The notes: generated from the sequence alone by a model not told the origin. Counted from the first letter of the stretch, positions 1 to 6,192 are shown. The stretch is 6,774 nucleotides of DNA from Bacteroidales bacterium (GCA_023231065.1 JALNWE010000110.1:1-6774), one strand, 5' to 3'. Made by a program: numbers and translations.

Positions 1-372
1 CAGGACACTACTTGTGCCCTGAAAACAGCCCCTAAGATACAAAAAGCTGATTGCCGGATCAACTGGGACCAGGAAGCCGGGGTTGTTTTTAATTTCATCC
101 GGGGACTTTCTCCGCATCCCGGGGCCTTTACTGAACTCCGGGGGGCCAAAGGGATCCATACTTTCAGGATCTTCAGGGCAAGGCCCGTCAGGAATGAGAA
201 CTTAATGAAACCAGGCAGTTTCATGACCGATGGAAAATCATTTTTAAAGGTCGCCGTCAGGGATGGATATATCTTCATTGATGAATTACAATATGCAGGA
301 CGGAAAACCATGATTACCGCGGATTTCCTGAGGGGATACGGAAAAATATTTTCTGAAACCCTTGATATTTAG
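1..372 (+). CDS. fmt: Methionyl-tRNA formyltransferase, C-terminal part (5' end outside window)
   Basis: Frame 1 is open from the left edge to a TAG stop and gives the last 123 residues of a protein. The fragment carries the hallmark linker and C-terminal domain of Fmt: APKI at fragment residues 10-13, CRINW at 18-22 and FIRGLSPHPGAFT at 32-44, followed by a beta-rich tail of OB-fold type. Fmt transfers a formyl group from 10-formyl-tetrahydrofolate to methionyl initiator tRNA in the cytoplasm; the C-terminal domain contacts the tRNA. Full-length Fmt is usually about 310-325 residues, so roughly 190-200 residues, including the catalytic Rossmann domain, lie to the left of the window. The truncation is caused by the window edge; I see no frameshift in the visible part. 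No strong terminator follows, and the next gene has its own promoter. Confidence 0.9.
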   Translation, partial: QDTTCALKTAPKIQKADCRINWDQEAGVVFNFIRGLSPHPGAFTELRGAKGIHTFRIFRARPVRNENLMKPGSFMTDGKSFLKVAVRDGYIFIDELQYAGRKTMITADFLRGYGKIFSETLDI

Positions 373-445
373 CGCTTTTAATAGCCGAGATATTAACAAA
401 AATTCCATTTTATCAACATTTTCGGCAGTTTTAGACTGAAAACGC

Positions 446-475
446 TTGACTTTTTTTACAGATGGCTTATATTTG
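446..475 (+). promoter_or_regulatory. Bacteroidota-type promoter of the HU gene
   Basis: TTG at 446-448 is followed after 19 bases by TATATTTG at 468-475. This fits the sigma-70-like consensus of Bacteroidota, a TTTG-like -33 box and a TAnnTTTG -7 box separated by 19-21 bases. Transcription would start near 482 and give a 5' leader of about 35 bases. The start codon is preceded by an A/T-rich stretch without a Shine-Dalgarno sequence, as is common in this phylum. Confidence 0.6.
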
Positions 476-516
476 CAGGGATTTTACATAAAAGTATTAA
501 CCTAAAACTTTTAAAA

Positions 517-789
517 ATGAACAAGGCTCAATTAATCGAAGCAGTTGCCAACGATGCAAAAATGACTAAAGCAGAAGCCAAAAGAGCACTGGAGGCTGTT
601 ACCACTGCTGTTACCAAAGCCTTAGGCAAAGGTGAAAGAGTTGCCTTAGTTGGTTTTGGTTCTTTCTCTGTAACCAAGAGAGCTGCCCGTAAGGGTCGCA
701 ATCCTCAGAATGGTAAGGAAATCAAGATCCCTGCCAAGAAAGTTGTGAAGTTCAAAGCTGGCGCCGAACTTGGAAAAAAAGTAAAGTAA
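517..789 (+). CDS. hup: HU-family histone-like DNA-binding protein
   Basis: A 90-residue basic protein, the normal size of an HU subunit, starting MNKAQLIEAVA. The N-terminal helical dimerisation part (about 1-40) leads into the family signature GFGSFSV at 46-52 and the DNA-binding arm RKGRNPQNGKEI at 58-69. The arm tip carries the conserved Asn-Pro (Pro63) that intercalates into bent DNA. HU compacts the nucleoid and binds DNA without strong sequence preference, as a homo- or heterodimer. The gene is monocistronic here, with its own promoter 40-70 bases upstream and an intrinsic terminator 18 bases after the stop codon. It could equally be annotated as HU-beta or an HU/IHF paralogue; the family assignment is certain, the paralogue is not. 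Confidence 0.96.
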   Translation: MNKAQLIEAVANDAKMTKAEAKRALEAVTTAVTKALGKGERVALVGFGSFSVTKRAARKGRNPQNGKEIKIPAKKVVKFKAGAELGKKVK

Positions 790-806
790 CGTCTGTTCGA
801 TGACTT

Positions 807-838
807 AAAAAGCCGCCCCCATCAGGACGGCTTTTTTT
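807..838 (+). terminator. Rho-independent terminator of the HU gene
   Basis: AAAAAGCCG at 807-815 pairs perfectly with CGGCTTTTT at 828-836 around a 12-base loop, and the T run extends to 838. The A tract on the left arm also allows some termination on the opposite strand. Its place 18 bases after the HU stop codon fits a single-gene transcript. Confidence 0.88.
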
Positions 839-913
839 ATATTTCACCAGTTGCCAATCATTACTTTTAATACTTTTGGATAATTGATCTATACACCTTT
901 AACATTTTATTTT

Positions 914-1501
914 ATGAAAAAGTTGCTGTACGGCCTCCTGATCCTTTTATTAATGATACCGACCGGTTGCCGGAAAGAGGAGGATACGACGCTGCTGAAT
1001 GTGCAGATATTCCCGACACGGGTTGGCAATCACTGGCAATTTCTCAGCGCCCGGAGCGATTCGGTAAAAACTTACCATGTAAATGATGTGATCAAGGACA
1101 CTTTGTACGATGCCCAGCAATGGTTTGTCCTTACTTATGATACAAATGTCCGTACAATATGCCGTAATACCTCCCTGGGATGGTGGTTCCTTTATCAGAC
1201 CGGACCTGGTTTATCAGCTGCCCCATCGCTTTACTACCGCTATCCTGCCACGGTGGGCGAGCAATATTTGACTTCCGATAGTTCGCTGGTAACCGTTGTC
1301 AGCATCCATGAAATCATAACGGTCGCTGCAGGGACTTTTAGCTGCTATCATTATCACATGGTCCACTATCGCGAAAACTATGAATGCGAAGAATATTTCT
1401 GTCCCGCGATCGGTTTTATAAAACACATTGTATATGAGCCTGGTTCAGGGATTGCCAGGGTTGCGGAGGTCACCGGCCTGGTTTCGTATCATCTGGAATA
1501 A
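914..1501 (+). CDS. Surface-type lipoprotein of unknown function
   Basis: This 195-residue protein starts at the internal ATG (MKKLLYGLL) and not at the in-frame ATG 30 bases upstream, because only the shorter form begins with a proper signal peptide: two lysines, a hydrophobic core at 4-15, then PTGC with the lipidation cysteine at 19. The -3 residue is Pro, which is unusual. Directly after Cys19 comes Arg-Lys-Glu-Glu-Asp, resembling the Bacteroidota lipoprotein export signal that sends lipoproteins to the outer face of the outer membrane. The mature part has no enzyme motif I recognise. Visible marks are FPTRVGNHW at 33-41, AGTFSCY at 139-145, EYFCPAIGFIK at 160-170 and four further cysteines (83, 144, 158, 163). 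The FP-x-x-VGN-W opening and the AGTFxCY / GFIK close recall small secreted beta-rich proteins common in this phylum, but I cannot assign a function. No RNA hairpin terminator follows. Confidence 0.75.
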   Translation: MKKLLYGLLILLLMIPTGCRKEEDTTLLNVQIFPTRVGNHWQFLSARSDSVKTYHVNDVIKDTLYDAQQWFVLTYDTNVRTICRNTSLGWWFLYQTGPGLSAAPSLYYRYPATVGEQYLTSDSSLVTVVSIHEIITVAAGTFSCYHYHMVHYRENYECEEYFCPAIGFIKHIVYEPGSGIARVAEVTGLVSYHLE

Positions 1502-1514
1502 GGGGAGGAAAAGG

Positions 1515-1628
1515 ATTGTACGGATCGAGAGGATTGAAAAAGGATTTCACTAATTTCTCATTTTTCATTCCTAAACCTAAATCCGCATTCTTAATTGTTT
1601 TCCTGTTCCACTTTGGCGCGATTGGTGG
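1515..1628. repeat. Degenerate CRISPR repeat plus flank, copy A
   Basis: At 1597-1628 a 32-base stretch contains TTCCACTTTGG (1606-1616) and CGATTGGTGG (1619-1628), the core and end of the array repeat, with two substitutions between them (CG for TA) and one near the end. Its left end is GTTTTCCTG, as in the degenerate repeat at 3382, not the canonical GTTTCAA. The similarity continues to the left: GATTGTACGGATCGAGAGG at 1515-1533 and GGATTTCACTAATT at 1542-1555 correspond to AATGTACAGACCGAGAAG at 3330-3347 and GGATTTCAATAATT at 3356-3369. Copy A has an extra stretch of roughly 20 bases before the repeat part. This is a relic of an array end, not an active array. Confidence 0.6.
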
Positions 1629-1750
1629 GATAATGGCTATGGGCCCGGAAAGGCGGCGCTAAAAAACCGAATAGATAAAAAAACCTGCAATGATTTGGCA
1701 AATTGCGGTGATTTATGAGCTGGACGCAGCACAAAAATGAACAGATAGAG

Positions 1751-1782
1751 TTGTTTTATGATAATTAAGTTTAATAGCTTTA
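1751..1782 (+). promoter_or_regulatory. Possible promoter of the small membrane protein gene
   Basis: TTG at 1751-1753 and TAGCTTTA at 1775-1782 are separated by 21 bases. The second box matches TAnnTTTG except for its last base. The start codon lies 17 bases further on, so the leader would be very short. In such A/T-rich sequence the match could be chance. Confidence 0.3.
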
Positions 1783-1799
1783 CTTAAAAAAAGATAATT

Positions 1800-2081
1800 A
1801 TGGACACCATGACTATTAAGAGAAAAAAGTTCCTTCCTTTTCTTAAGGGTAAAAAGAATAGGATTTTGTTTATGGCGATTAATATCTACTTGATAATAGG
1901 CGTAGGTAGCCTGGTGATTACATTGTTTTATTTGATAGGTAACTTAAACCAGGCAGATAGCATTATTAAATATTGCATTCCGGGATTTGTCCTGGGAGTA
2001 AGTTCCGGGATATTTTATTTTATTGGATATCAAAGTATGGTTTCAGGGCAACAAGACAAAAAGCGTCTGCAGTCCCGCTAA
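1800..2081 (+). CDS. Small two-helix membrane protein, unknown function
   Basis: A 93-residue protein with a strongly basic start (KRKK at 7-10, KGKK at 16-19), a hydrophobic segment at about 22-46, a short polar loop (GNLNQADS, 47-54), a second hydrophobic segment at about 55-77 and a polar, basic tail (DKKRLQSR at the end). By the positive-inside rule both ends face the cytoplasm, giving a helical hairpin in the inner membrane. I recognise no family. ATG codons at 1800 and 1809 are both possible starts; I chose the first because A/T-rich sequence precedes it, but no ribosome binding site decides the matter. No neighbour is in an operon with it. A chance reading frame is possible, but two well-formed membrane segments with charged ends argue for a real gene. 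Confidence 0.5.
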   Translation: MDTMTIKRKKFLPFLKGKKNRILFMAINIYLIIGVGSLVITLFYLIGNLNQADSIIKYCIPGFVLGVSSGIFYFIGYQSMVSGQQDKKRLQSR

Positions 2082-2156
2082 TGTGTGTGGGATATAACAA
2101 TCCATAAGAACAATGCTCATGCAAACAGGAAGGTAAATATTAATGAATTCAAGGTA

Positions 2157-2316
2157 GTTTCAATTCCACTTTGGTACGATTGGTGATCAACTTTCTTTTG
2201 TCTTGATACAAAAGAAAGTAGCAAAGAAAAAATCAAGGCTGCCGAAAAATGGGCGGAGTGTCCGTCCACTCCCGGCGGCCATTTTTCTAAGGCCGGTCTT
2301 TTCTTTCTTCGAAAGA
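2157..2316. repeat. Solo CRISPR repeat fused to hairpin element, direct repeat copy 1
   Basis: The first 28 bases (2157-2184) equal the first 28 bases of the array repeat. They run straight into an element of about 130 bases that recurs in the array at 3543-3676. Over 2157-2296 I count 138 of 140 bases identical to 3515-3654, with differences only at 2184 and 2262; the tail to 2316 is less conserved. The element can fold into three hairpins: ACTTTCTTTTGT at 2190-2201 with its exact complement at 2208-2219 (6-base loop); GAAAAATGG at 2244-2252 with CCATTTTTC at 2279-2287, enclosing GGAGTG/CACTCC at 2255-2260 and 2267-2272; and TCTTTC at 2302-2307 with GAAAGA at 2311-2316. No coding capacity or transposase is seen. 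It may be a non-autonomous or REP-like interspersed element. Confidence 0.85.
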
Positions 2317-2338
2317 TGCCATTAATTTGATGTTATTA

Positions 2339-2378
2339 TTCTTCATTCCTAATTGTTTTCTCGTTCCACTTTGGTACG
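2339..2378. repeat. Degenerate CRISPR repeat plus flank, copy B
   Basis: TTCCACTTTGGTACG at 2364-2378 is identical to the repeat core, but the last part of the repeat is missing and purine-rich tandem sequence follows. The left end (GTTTTCTCG at 2355-2363) matches the altered left ends of copy A and of the array's terminal repeat. TTCTTCATTCCTAATTG before it corresponds to TTCTTCATTCATACTG at 3368-3383. Confidence 0.6.
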
Positions 2379-2384
2379 GAAAAG

Positions 2385-2429
2385 GATTGAAAAGATTGAA
2401 AAGATTGTACAAATTGAAGGGGTTGAAAA
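2385..2429. repeat. Five-unit 9-bp tandem repeat (GATTGAAAA type)
   Basis: Five consecutive 9-base units start at 2385, 2394, 2403, 2412 and 2421. The first two are exact GATTGAAAA and the others diverge (GATTGTACA, AATTGAAGG, GGTTGAAAA). The period of three codons produces Phe/Asn/Leu- or Phe/Gln/Ser-rich frames on the minus strand, which should not be taken as proteins. Related wording (GGATTGTAC, GGATTGAAAAAGG) precedes copy A of the degenerate repeat. Confidence 0.7.
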
Positions 2430-2537
2430 GAACAGGTATGCTTAGCCGGAATTTGACTTTTCGGGGTGGGTCCAATGATGAATAACTTATAAAATGTGCG
2501 CAAGAGTATAAACAGCATTAGCGGAATAACTATGCTT

Positions 2538-2945
2538 TTACTGGTTACGAGGTGGGATTGCCTGCAAATTCAACAGTACCCGGTCTCTGATATTTTCGAT
2601 AATTGGTATCAAGGTTTGTATTTCTTTTAACGAGGGTTCAAGAAAATCACCCGGATATCTGACTTCTACCCCGTAATCAGTCAGATTGTACACATCAATT
2701 GCTGAAAAACTTTTATCAATTATCTTGCATTTTTCTAAAAGGAATTCAATATTATGAGTTTTTGGTATTTCATTCCCGTGAAATACCAAAAATGCTTTAA
2801 GGAATTTTTCTGCTGATTGCTGACAATGATAAGCAATTGCTCCTTTGACAAGGATATCTGCATTCATCAACTGATGGACGACTAATAAATCTTCTTCGGC
2901 TTTGGAAATCCATTGTTGTAAATAAGTCATTTCCTCTTTGCTCAT
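2538..2945 (-). CDS. HEPN-domain protein, probable toxin of an MNT-HEPN pair
   Basis: A 135-residue, mostly helical protein of the HEPN superfamily (PF05168-like). Diagnostic stretches are WISKAEEDL at 12-20, YHCQQSAEKFLKAFL at 39-53, PKTHNIEFLLEKC at 61-73 and the later VEVRYPGDF at 93-101, all in the usual order and spacing for a full-length member. HEPN proteins are often RNases or helix-bundle partners of minimal nucleotidyltransferases; in the studied HepT/MntA type the nucleotidyltransferase AMPylates the HEPN toxin to silence it. This protein lacks a clear RX4HXY motif, the catalytic and AMPylated site of HepT, so it belongs to the other HEPN branch, whose activity is less certain. Its ATG overlaps the TGA of the MNT gene by four bases (ATGA), which points to translational coupling. 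It may be a toxin or merely an accessory binding subunit. Confidence 0.88.
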   Translation of the reverse strand: MSKEEMTYLQQWISKAEEDLLVVHQLMNADILVKGAIAYHCQQSAEKFLKAFLVFHGNEIPKTHNIEFLLEKCKIIDKSFSAIDVYNLTDYGVEVRYPGDFLEPSLKEIQTLIPIIENIRDRVLLNLQAIPPRNQ

Positions 2946-3259
2946 ACCCTGACTCCTTCTTTTAATGCTGCCCTCACGATATGACCTTTGAGATTTTTCT
3001 TTAATTCTACGTCTGACCTTGATTGTATAATGATATCGGCAAGTATATTCTGGACAGCCAATTTTTTTCTGATTAAAGCCTGGAACCTTAACCGATCATC
3101 TGCCTGAAGCGATGATTTTAGAATAATCAGCAAATCATAGTCGCTGCTATCATTGGCATCATTTCTGGCTCGTGAACCAAAAAGAATAATTTCTGATCCG
3201 GGAAGTACTTCAAAGACAGAAGCCCTAATCTGGTTTAATGTTTTATCTTTTAACTCCAA
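2942..3259 (-). CDS. MNT-family minimal nucleotidyltransferase, probable antitoxin partner of HEPN protein
   Basis: A 105-residue protein with the DNA polymerase beta-type nucleotidyltransferase core. The motif GSRAR at 28-32 is followed by DYD with metal-binding Asp40 and Asp42, and a third acidic residue fits Asp75 in ILADIII. All key residues are present and the length is normal for the MNT family, so it is probably an active enzyme that uses ATP or another nucleotide. In known MntA-HepT pairs such proteins neutralise the HEPN toxin by AMPylation; whether that holds here is inference. It is the first gene of a two-gene minus-strand operon with the HEPN gene. The start is a TTG: an in-frame TGA lies nine codons upstream and no ATG lies between, and starting here puts the motif at the usual distance from the N-terminus. 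No ribosome binding site or convincing promoter is visible. Confidence 0.88.
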   Translation of the reverse strand: MELKDKTLNQIRASVFEVLPGSEIILFGSRARNDANDSSDYDLLIILKSSLQADDRLRFQALIRKKLAVQNILADIIIQSRSDVELKKNLKGHIVRAALKEGVRV

Positions 3260-3329
3260 CGCAAAGAAAATTATTAAATTAATTCATAATTACAACTTTA
3301 TTTTTCATCTGGACAAATCGATAGCAAAG

Positions 3330-3413
3330 AATGTACAGACCGAGAAGAGTGAAGGGATTTCAATAATTCTTCATTCATACTGTTTTTCCGTTCCACTTTG
3401 GTACGATTGGTAG
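3330..3413. repeat. Array-end flank plus degenerate terminal repeat, copy C
   Basis: The stretch 3391-3413 equals the last 23 bases of the array repeat. Its left end reads GTTTTTCCG (3382-3390) instead of GTTTCAA, making it 32 bases long. This is the terminal repeat of the array. The flank 3330-3381 is shared with copy A and in part with copy B, so the array's outer end exists in three degenerate versions in this window. Read on the minus strand, decay is at the 3' half of the last repeat, as is usual for the leader-distal repeat. Confidence 0.75.
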
Positions 3414-3514
3414 GACGCCCCATTCCATCCGTCCCTTGAGTTCTTCCTGGTTTCAATTCCACTTTGGTACGATTGGTAGGTCGGACTGTTACTGGACAAA
3501 TATAGGACAAAAAC

Positions 3515-3676
3515 GTTTCAATTCCACTTTGGTACGATTGGCGATCAACTTTCTTTTGTCTTGATACAAAAGAAAGTAGCAAAGAAAAAATCAAGGCTGC
3601 CGAAAAATGGGCGGAGTGTTCGTCCACTCCCGGCGGCCATTTTTCTAAGGCCGGTTTTTCCCTTTCTCCGAAAGGG
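3515..3676. repeat. CRISPR repeat fused to hairpin element inside the array, direct repeat copy 2
   Basis: The first 27 bases equal the array repeat; its last three bases are lost and the hairpin element begins at once. Hairpins are ACTTTCTTTTGT at 3548-3559 with its complement at 3566-3577; the long GAAAAATGG/CCATTTTTC stem at 3602-3610 and 3637-3645; and CCCTTTC at 3660-3666 with GAAAGGG at 3670-3676. The normal repeat at 3686 follows ten bases later, so the element fills a spacer position and gives an interval about four times the normal length. The match to copy 1 starts exactly at the first base of the CRISPR repeat. Confidence 0.85.
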
Positions 3677-5303
3677 TATGGTTAAGTTTCAATTCCACTT
3701 TGGTACGATTGGTAGAAATGATGATACTGCTGAACAGATGCGGACTCGAGTTTCAATTCCACTTTGGTACGATTGGTAGCTCTGTTCAAGGGATTCCAGA
3801 TAGGTTGAGATGAGTTTCAATTCCACTTTGGTACGATTGGTAGGGGGTTGATCAACACGTTCACGCTCAAATATTTTAGTTTCAATTCCACTTTGGTACG
3901 ATTGGTAGTTTGGGCCTTTGCGGCTTCAGGTGAGGCAGAGATACAGGTTTCAATTCCACTTTGGTACGATTGGTAGAATGTTGAATTTACCAATGTCCTT
4001 ACAACAAGTTTATTGTTTCAATTCCACTTTGGTACGATTGGTAGATTTTTCCAAGGCCGGTACCGAAACGGACCCTGTTGTTTCAATTCCACTTTGGTAC
4101 GATTGGTAGGTTAAATAGCCACAGGGATGCGATTGGCGTGTCGAGTTTCAATTCCACTTTGGTACGATTGGTAGGAAAGGATAATGACCGGCGGTAGTTA
4201 AACGGGTAACGCCGTTTCAATTCCACTTTGGTACGATTGGTAGTCATATCTAACCAATCAACCAGGGAGGAGACCCAGTTTCAATTCCACTTTGGTACGA
4301 TTGGTAGAGCTCTATCATCCGCCAGAATGCGGATATCAACAAGTTTCAATTCCACTTTGGTACGATTGGTAGTCTCTCGATACATGTGGTTAAAATGTCA
4401 GGTTTTAAGTTTCAATTCCACTTTGGTACGATTGGTAGATTTCATCAATGTATCCCATCCGTACCGGATTCCGTTTCAATTCCACTTTGGTACGATTGGT
4501 AGCAAGGATGATACCTTCAAGGCTGTTACACTTGCACTCGGTTTCAATTCCACTTTGGTACGATTGGTAGACATTTCTAAAACCAGGGGATCCAGTTACA
4601 ATATCCCTGTTTCAATTCCACTTTGGTACGATTGGTAGATAATATGGATTCCCGGTTGTTTATCGTCCAGAATTCCGTTTCAATTCCACTTTGGTACGAT
4701 TGGTAGTGGGCTTTTGAAGGCGGATGCAAACGGTAAATTAACGTTTCAATTCCACTTTGGTACGATTGGTAGTCCTGGCTATGGCTATTGTCGTAGCCGG
4801 GATTATCGTTTCAATTCCACTTTGGTACGATTGGTAGTGCCAGCCTGACCTGTCGTGTTTTGGTTTAAAGTGTTTCAATTCCACTTTGGTACGATTGGTA
4901 GATACGGTCCCGTATATTGCCGGGAACAGTATCCGGTTTCAATTCCACTTTGGTACGATTGGTAGGGATCGAAAAGCTTATAAAATGAAGAATGTCCTGA
5001 TCAGTTTCAATTCCACTTTGGTACGATTGGTAGGCCCTTTCCGGACGGGCCCCGGGGACACGGGTATCTGGTTTCAATTCCACTTTGGTACGATTGGTAG
5101 CGCCTTGTCTGTATCGGAAGGGGATCGGATCATACAGGTTTCAATTCCACTTTGGTACGATTGGTAGTTGATGTCCCCCGTTATTGTTGAACCCCCGAAA
5201 ATAAAGTTTCAATTCCACTTTGGTACGATTGGTAGCAATTCTTTTTTTCGCCAAGACAGTAAACTGATTTCATGTTTCAATTCCACTTTGGTACGATTGG
5301 TAG

Positions 5304-5338
5304 GATTCCGAAACCTTTGATTCAATTTCGACACGACA
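5304..5338. repeat. Duplicated CRISPR spacer, first occurrence
   Basis: This 35-base spacer, beginning GATTCCGAAACC and ending CGACACGACA, is identical to the spacer at 6290-6324. The spacers on either side differ between the two places, so a single repeat-spacer unit is shared rather than a block. Confidence 0.97.
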
Positions 5339-6192
5339 GTTTCAATTCCACTTTGGTACGATTGGTAGGATGAACTGAAGATACTTAAACGGGAAGATAT
5401 TAGTTTCAATTCCACTTTGGTACGATTGGTAGCCGCAAATGCTCCGAAGACCACTCTGCACAGAAACGACTGTTTCAATTCCACTTTGGTACGATTGGTA
5501 GCCAAGCCCCTTCCAAGGGGCTATGGTAATAGTAAGTTTCAATTCCACTTTGGTACGATTGGTAGTCTTTCAGAATTGTTACAACACAATGTTAGCAACC
5601 GAGTTTCAATTCCACTTTGGTACGATTGGTAGTATGAAGCTCTCTTGCAATCAGGAGCTGCACCGGCGTTTCAATTCCACTTTGGTACGATTGGTAGCCC
5701 AATAATTTACATCCGCTATATTTGTCTTATCTCGTTTCAATTCCACTTTGGTACGATTGGTAGTTAGATTGTAATTCATTAATCGTACCAGCCCGAAACC
5801 CGTTTCAATTCCACTTTGGTACGATTGGTAGTCATAACCTTTAGCATTGTCTTTAATCAAATCCCGTTTCAATTCCACTTTGGTACGATTGGTAGCCAGC
5901 ATGTGAATATTATTTAGGTGATAATTTCAGTTTCAATTCCACTTTGGTACGATTGGTAGACGGTGGAGTGGTTGTCAAAACCTCTAAAACTATGTTTCAA
6001 TTCCACTTTGGTACGATTGGTAGATGTGTTGCCTGCTGCGGTTGTTACTATGAATATAATTGTTTCAATTCCACTTTGGTACGATTGGTAGCTCCATGTT
6101 ACCTTTGAAAAATCCCACGAATTTCACGTTTCAATTCCACTTTGGTACGATTGGTAGTGTTAACGGCAGCCTTTACGCGCTTAATCCGCTAA

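Larger units (their letters stand above)
1502..1799. other. Intergenic region with a CRISPR-repeat-like relic
   Basis: No gene is supported in these 298 bases. The first part (about 1515-1628) holds a degenerate copy of the sequence that also flanks the left end of the CRISPR array (separate entry). From 1629 to about 1750 I see only A/T-rich sequence without recognisable structure, and a possible promoter for the next gene follows at 1751-1782. Confidence 0.6.
2082..2537. other. Gene-free region built from CRISPR-related and tandem repeats
   Basis: No gene is supported here. From left to right it holds about 75 bases of plain sequence, a solo CRISPR repeat fused to a hairpin element (2157-2316), a degenerate repeat-plus-flank copy (2339-2378), a 9-bp tandem repeat (2385-2429), and about 108 bases with nothing recognisable. 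The last part lies just downstream of the HEPN gene and shows no clear terminator for it. Short reading frames on the minus strand are repetitive and low in complexity and are not taken as genes. Confidence 0.6.

Noticed and set aside
373..445. Weak hairpins after fmt (for example GTTTT/AAAAC around 429-443) as a terminator.
   Set aside because: The stem is short and A/T-only in its core and is not followed by a proper T run in the right place; it more likely reflects A/T-rich sequence.
875..908. Possible promoter for the lipoprotein gene (TTTG at 875-878 and TAACATTTT at 900-908).
   Set aside because: The second box does not fit TAnnTTTG at an acceptable spacing and would leave almost no leader before the ATG at 914.
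1214..1426. Minus-strand reading frame of 70 codons opposite the lipoprotein gene.
   Set aside because: It is a shadow of the plus-strand lipoprotein, which has a signal peptide and continuous coding character; the antisense frame has no recognisable features.
2287..2518. Two overlapping minus-strand frames of about 60 codons with FNLFNLFNP and FQSFQSFQS runs.
   Set aside because: They are produced by the 9-bp tandem repeat and the CRISPR relic; composition is low in complexity and there is no start signal or domain.
3153..3413. Plus-strand frame of 86 codons running over the start of the MNT gene into the degenerate repeat.
   Set aside because: It lies antisense to the catalytic motif region of the MNT gene and ends in repeat-derived residues.
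2157..3676. Composite transposon carrying the MNT-HEPN pair.
   Set aside because: The flanking elements contain no transposase gene, no terminal inverted repeats and no target-site duplication that I can see, so only direct repeats are claimed.
3561..3684. Possible small protein in the hairpin element (words such as QKKVAKKKSRLPKNG).
   Set aside because: The frame has no good start and crosses self-complementary sequence, and the compensatory change in the third hairpin argues for structure rather than coding.
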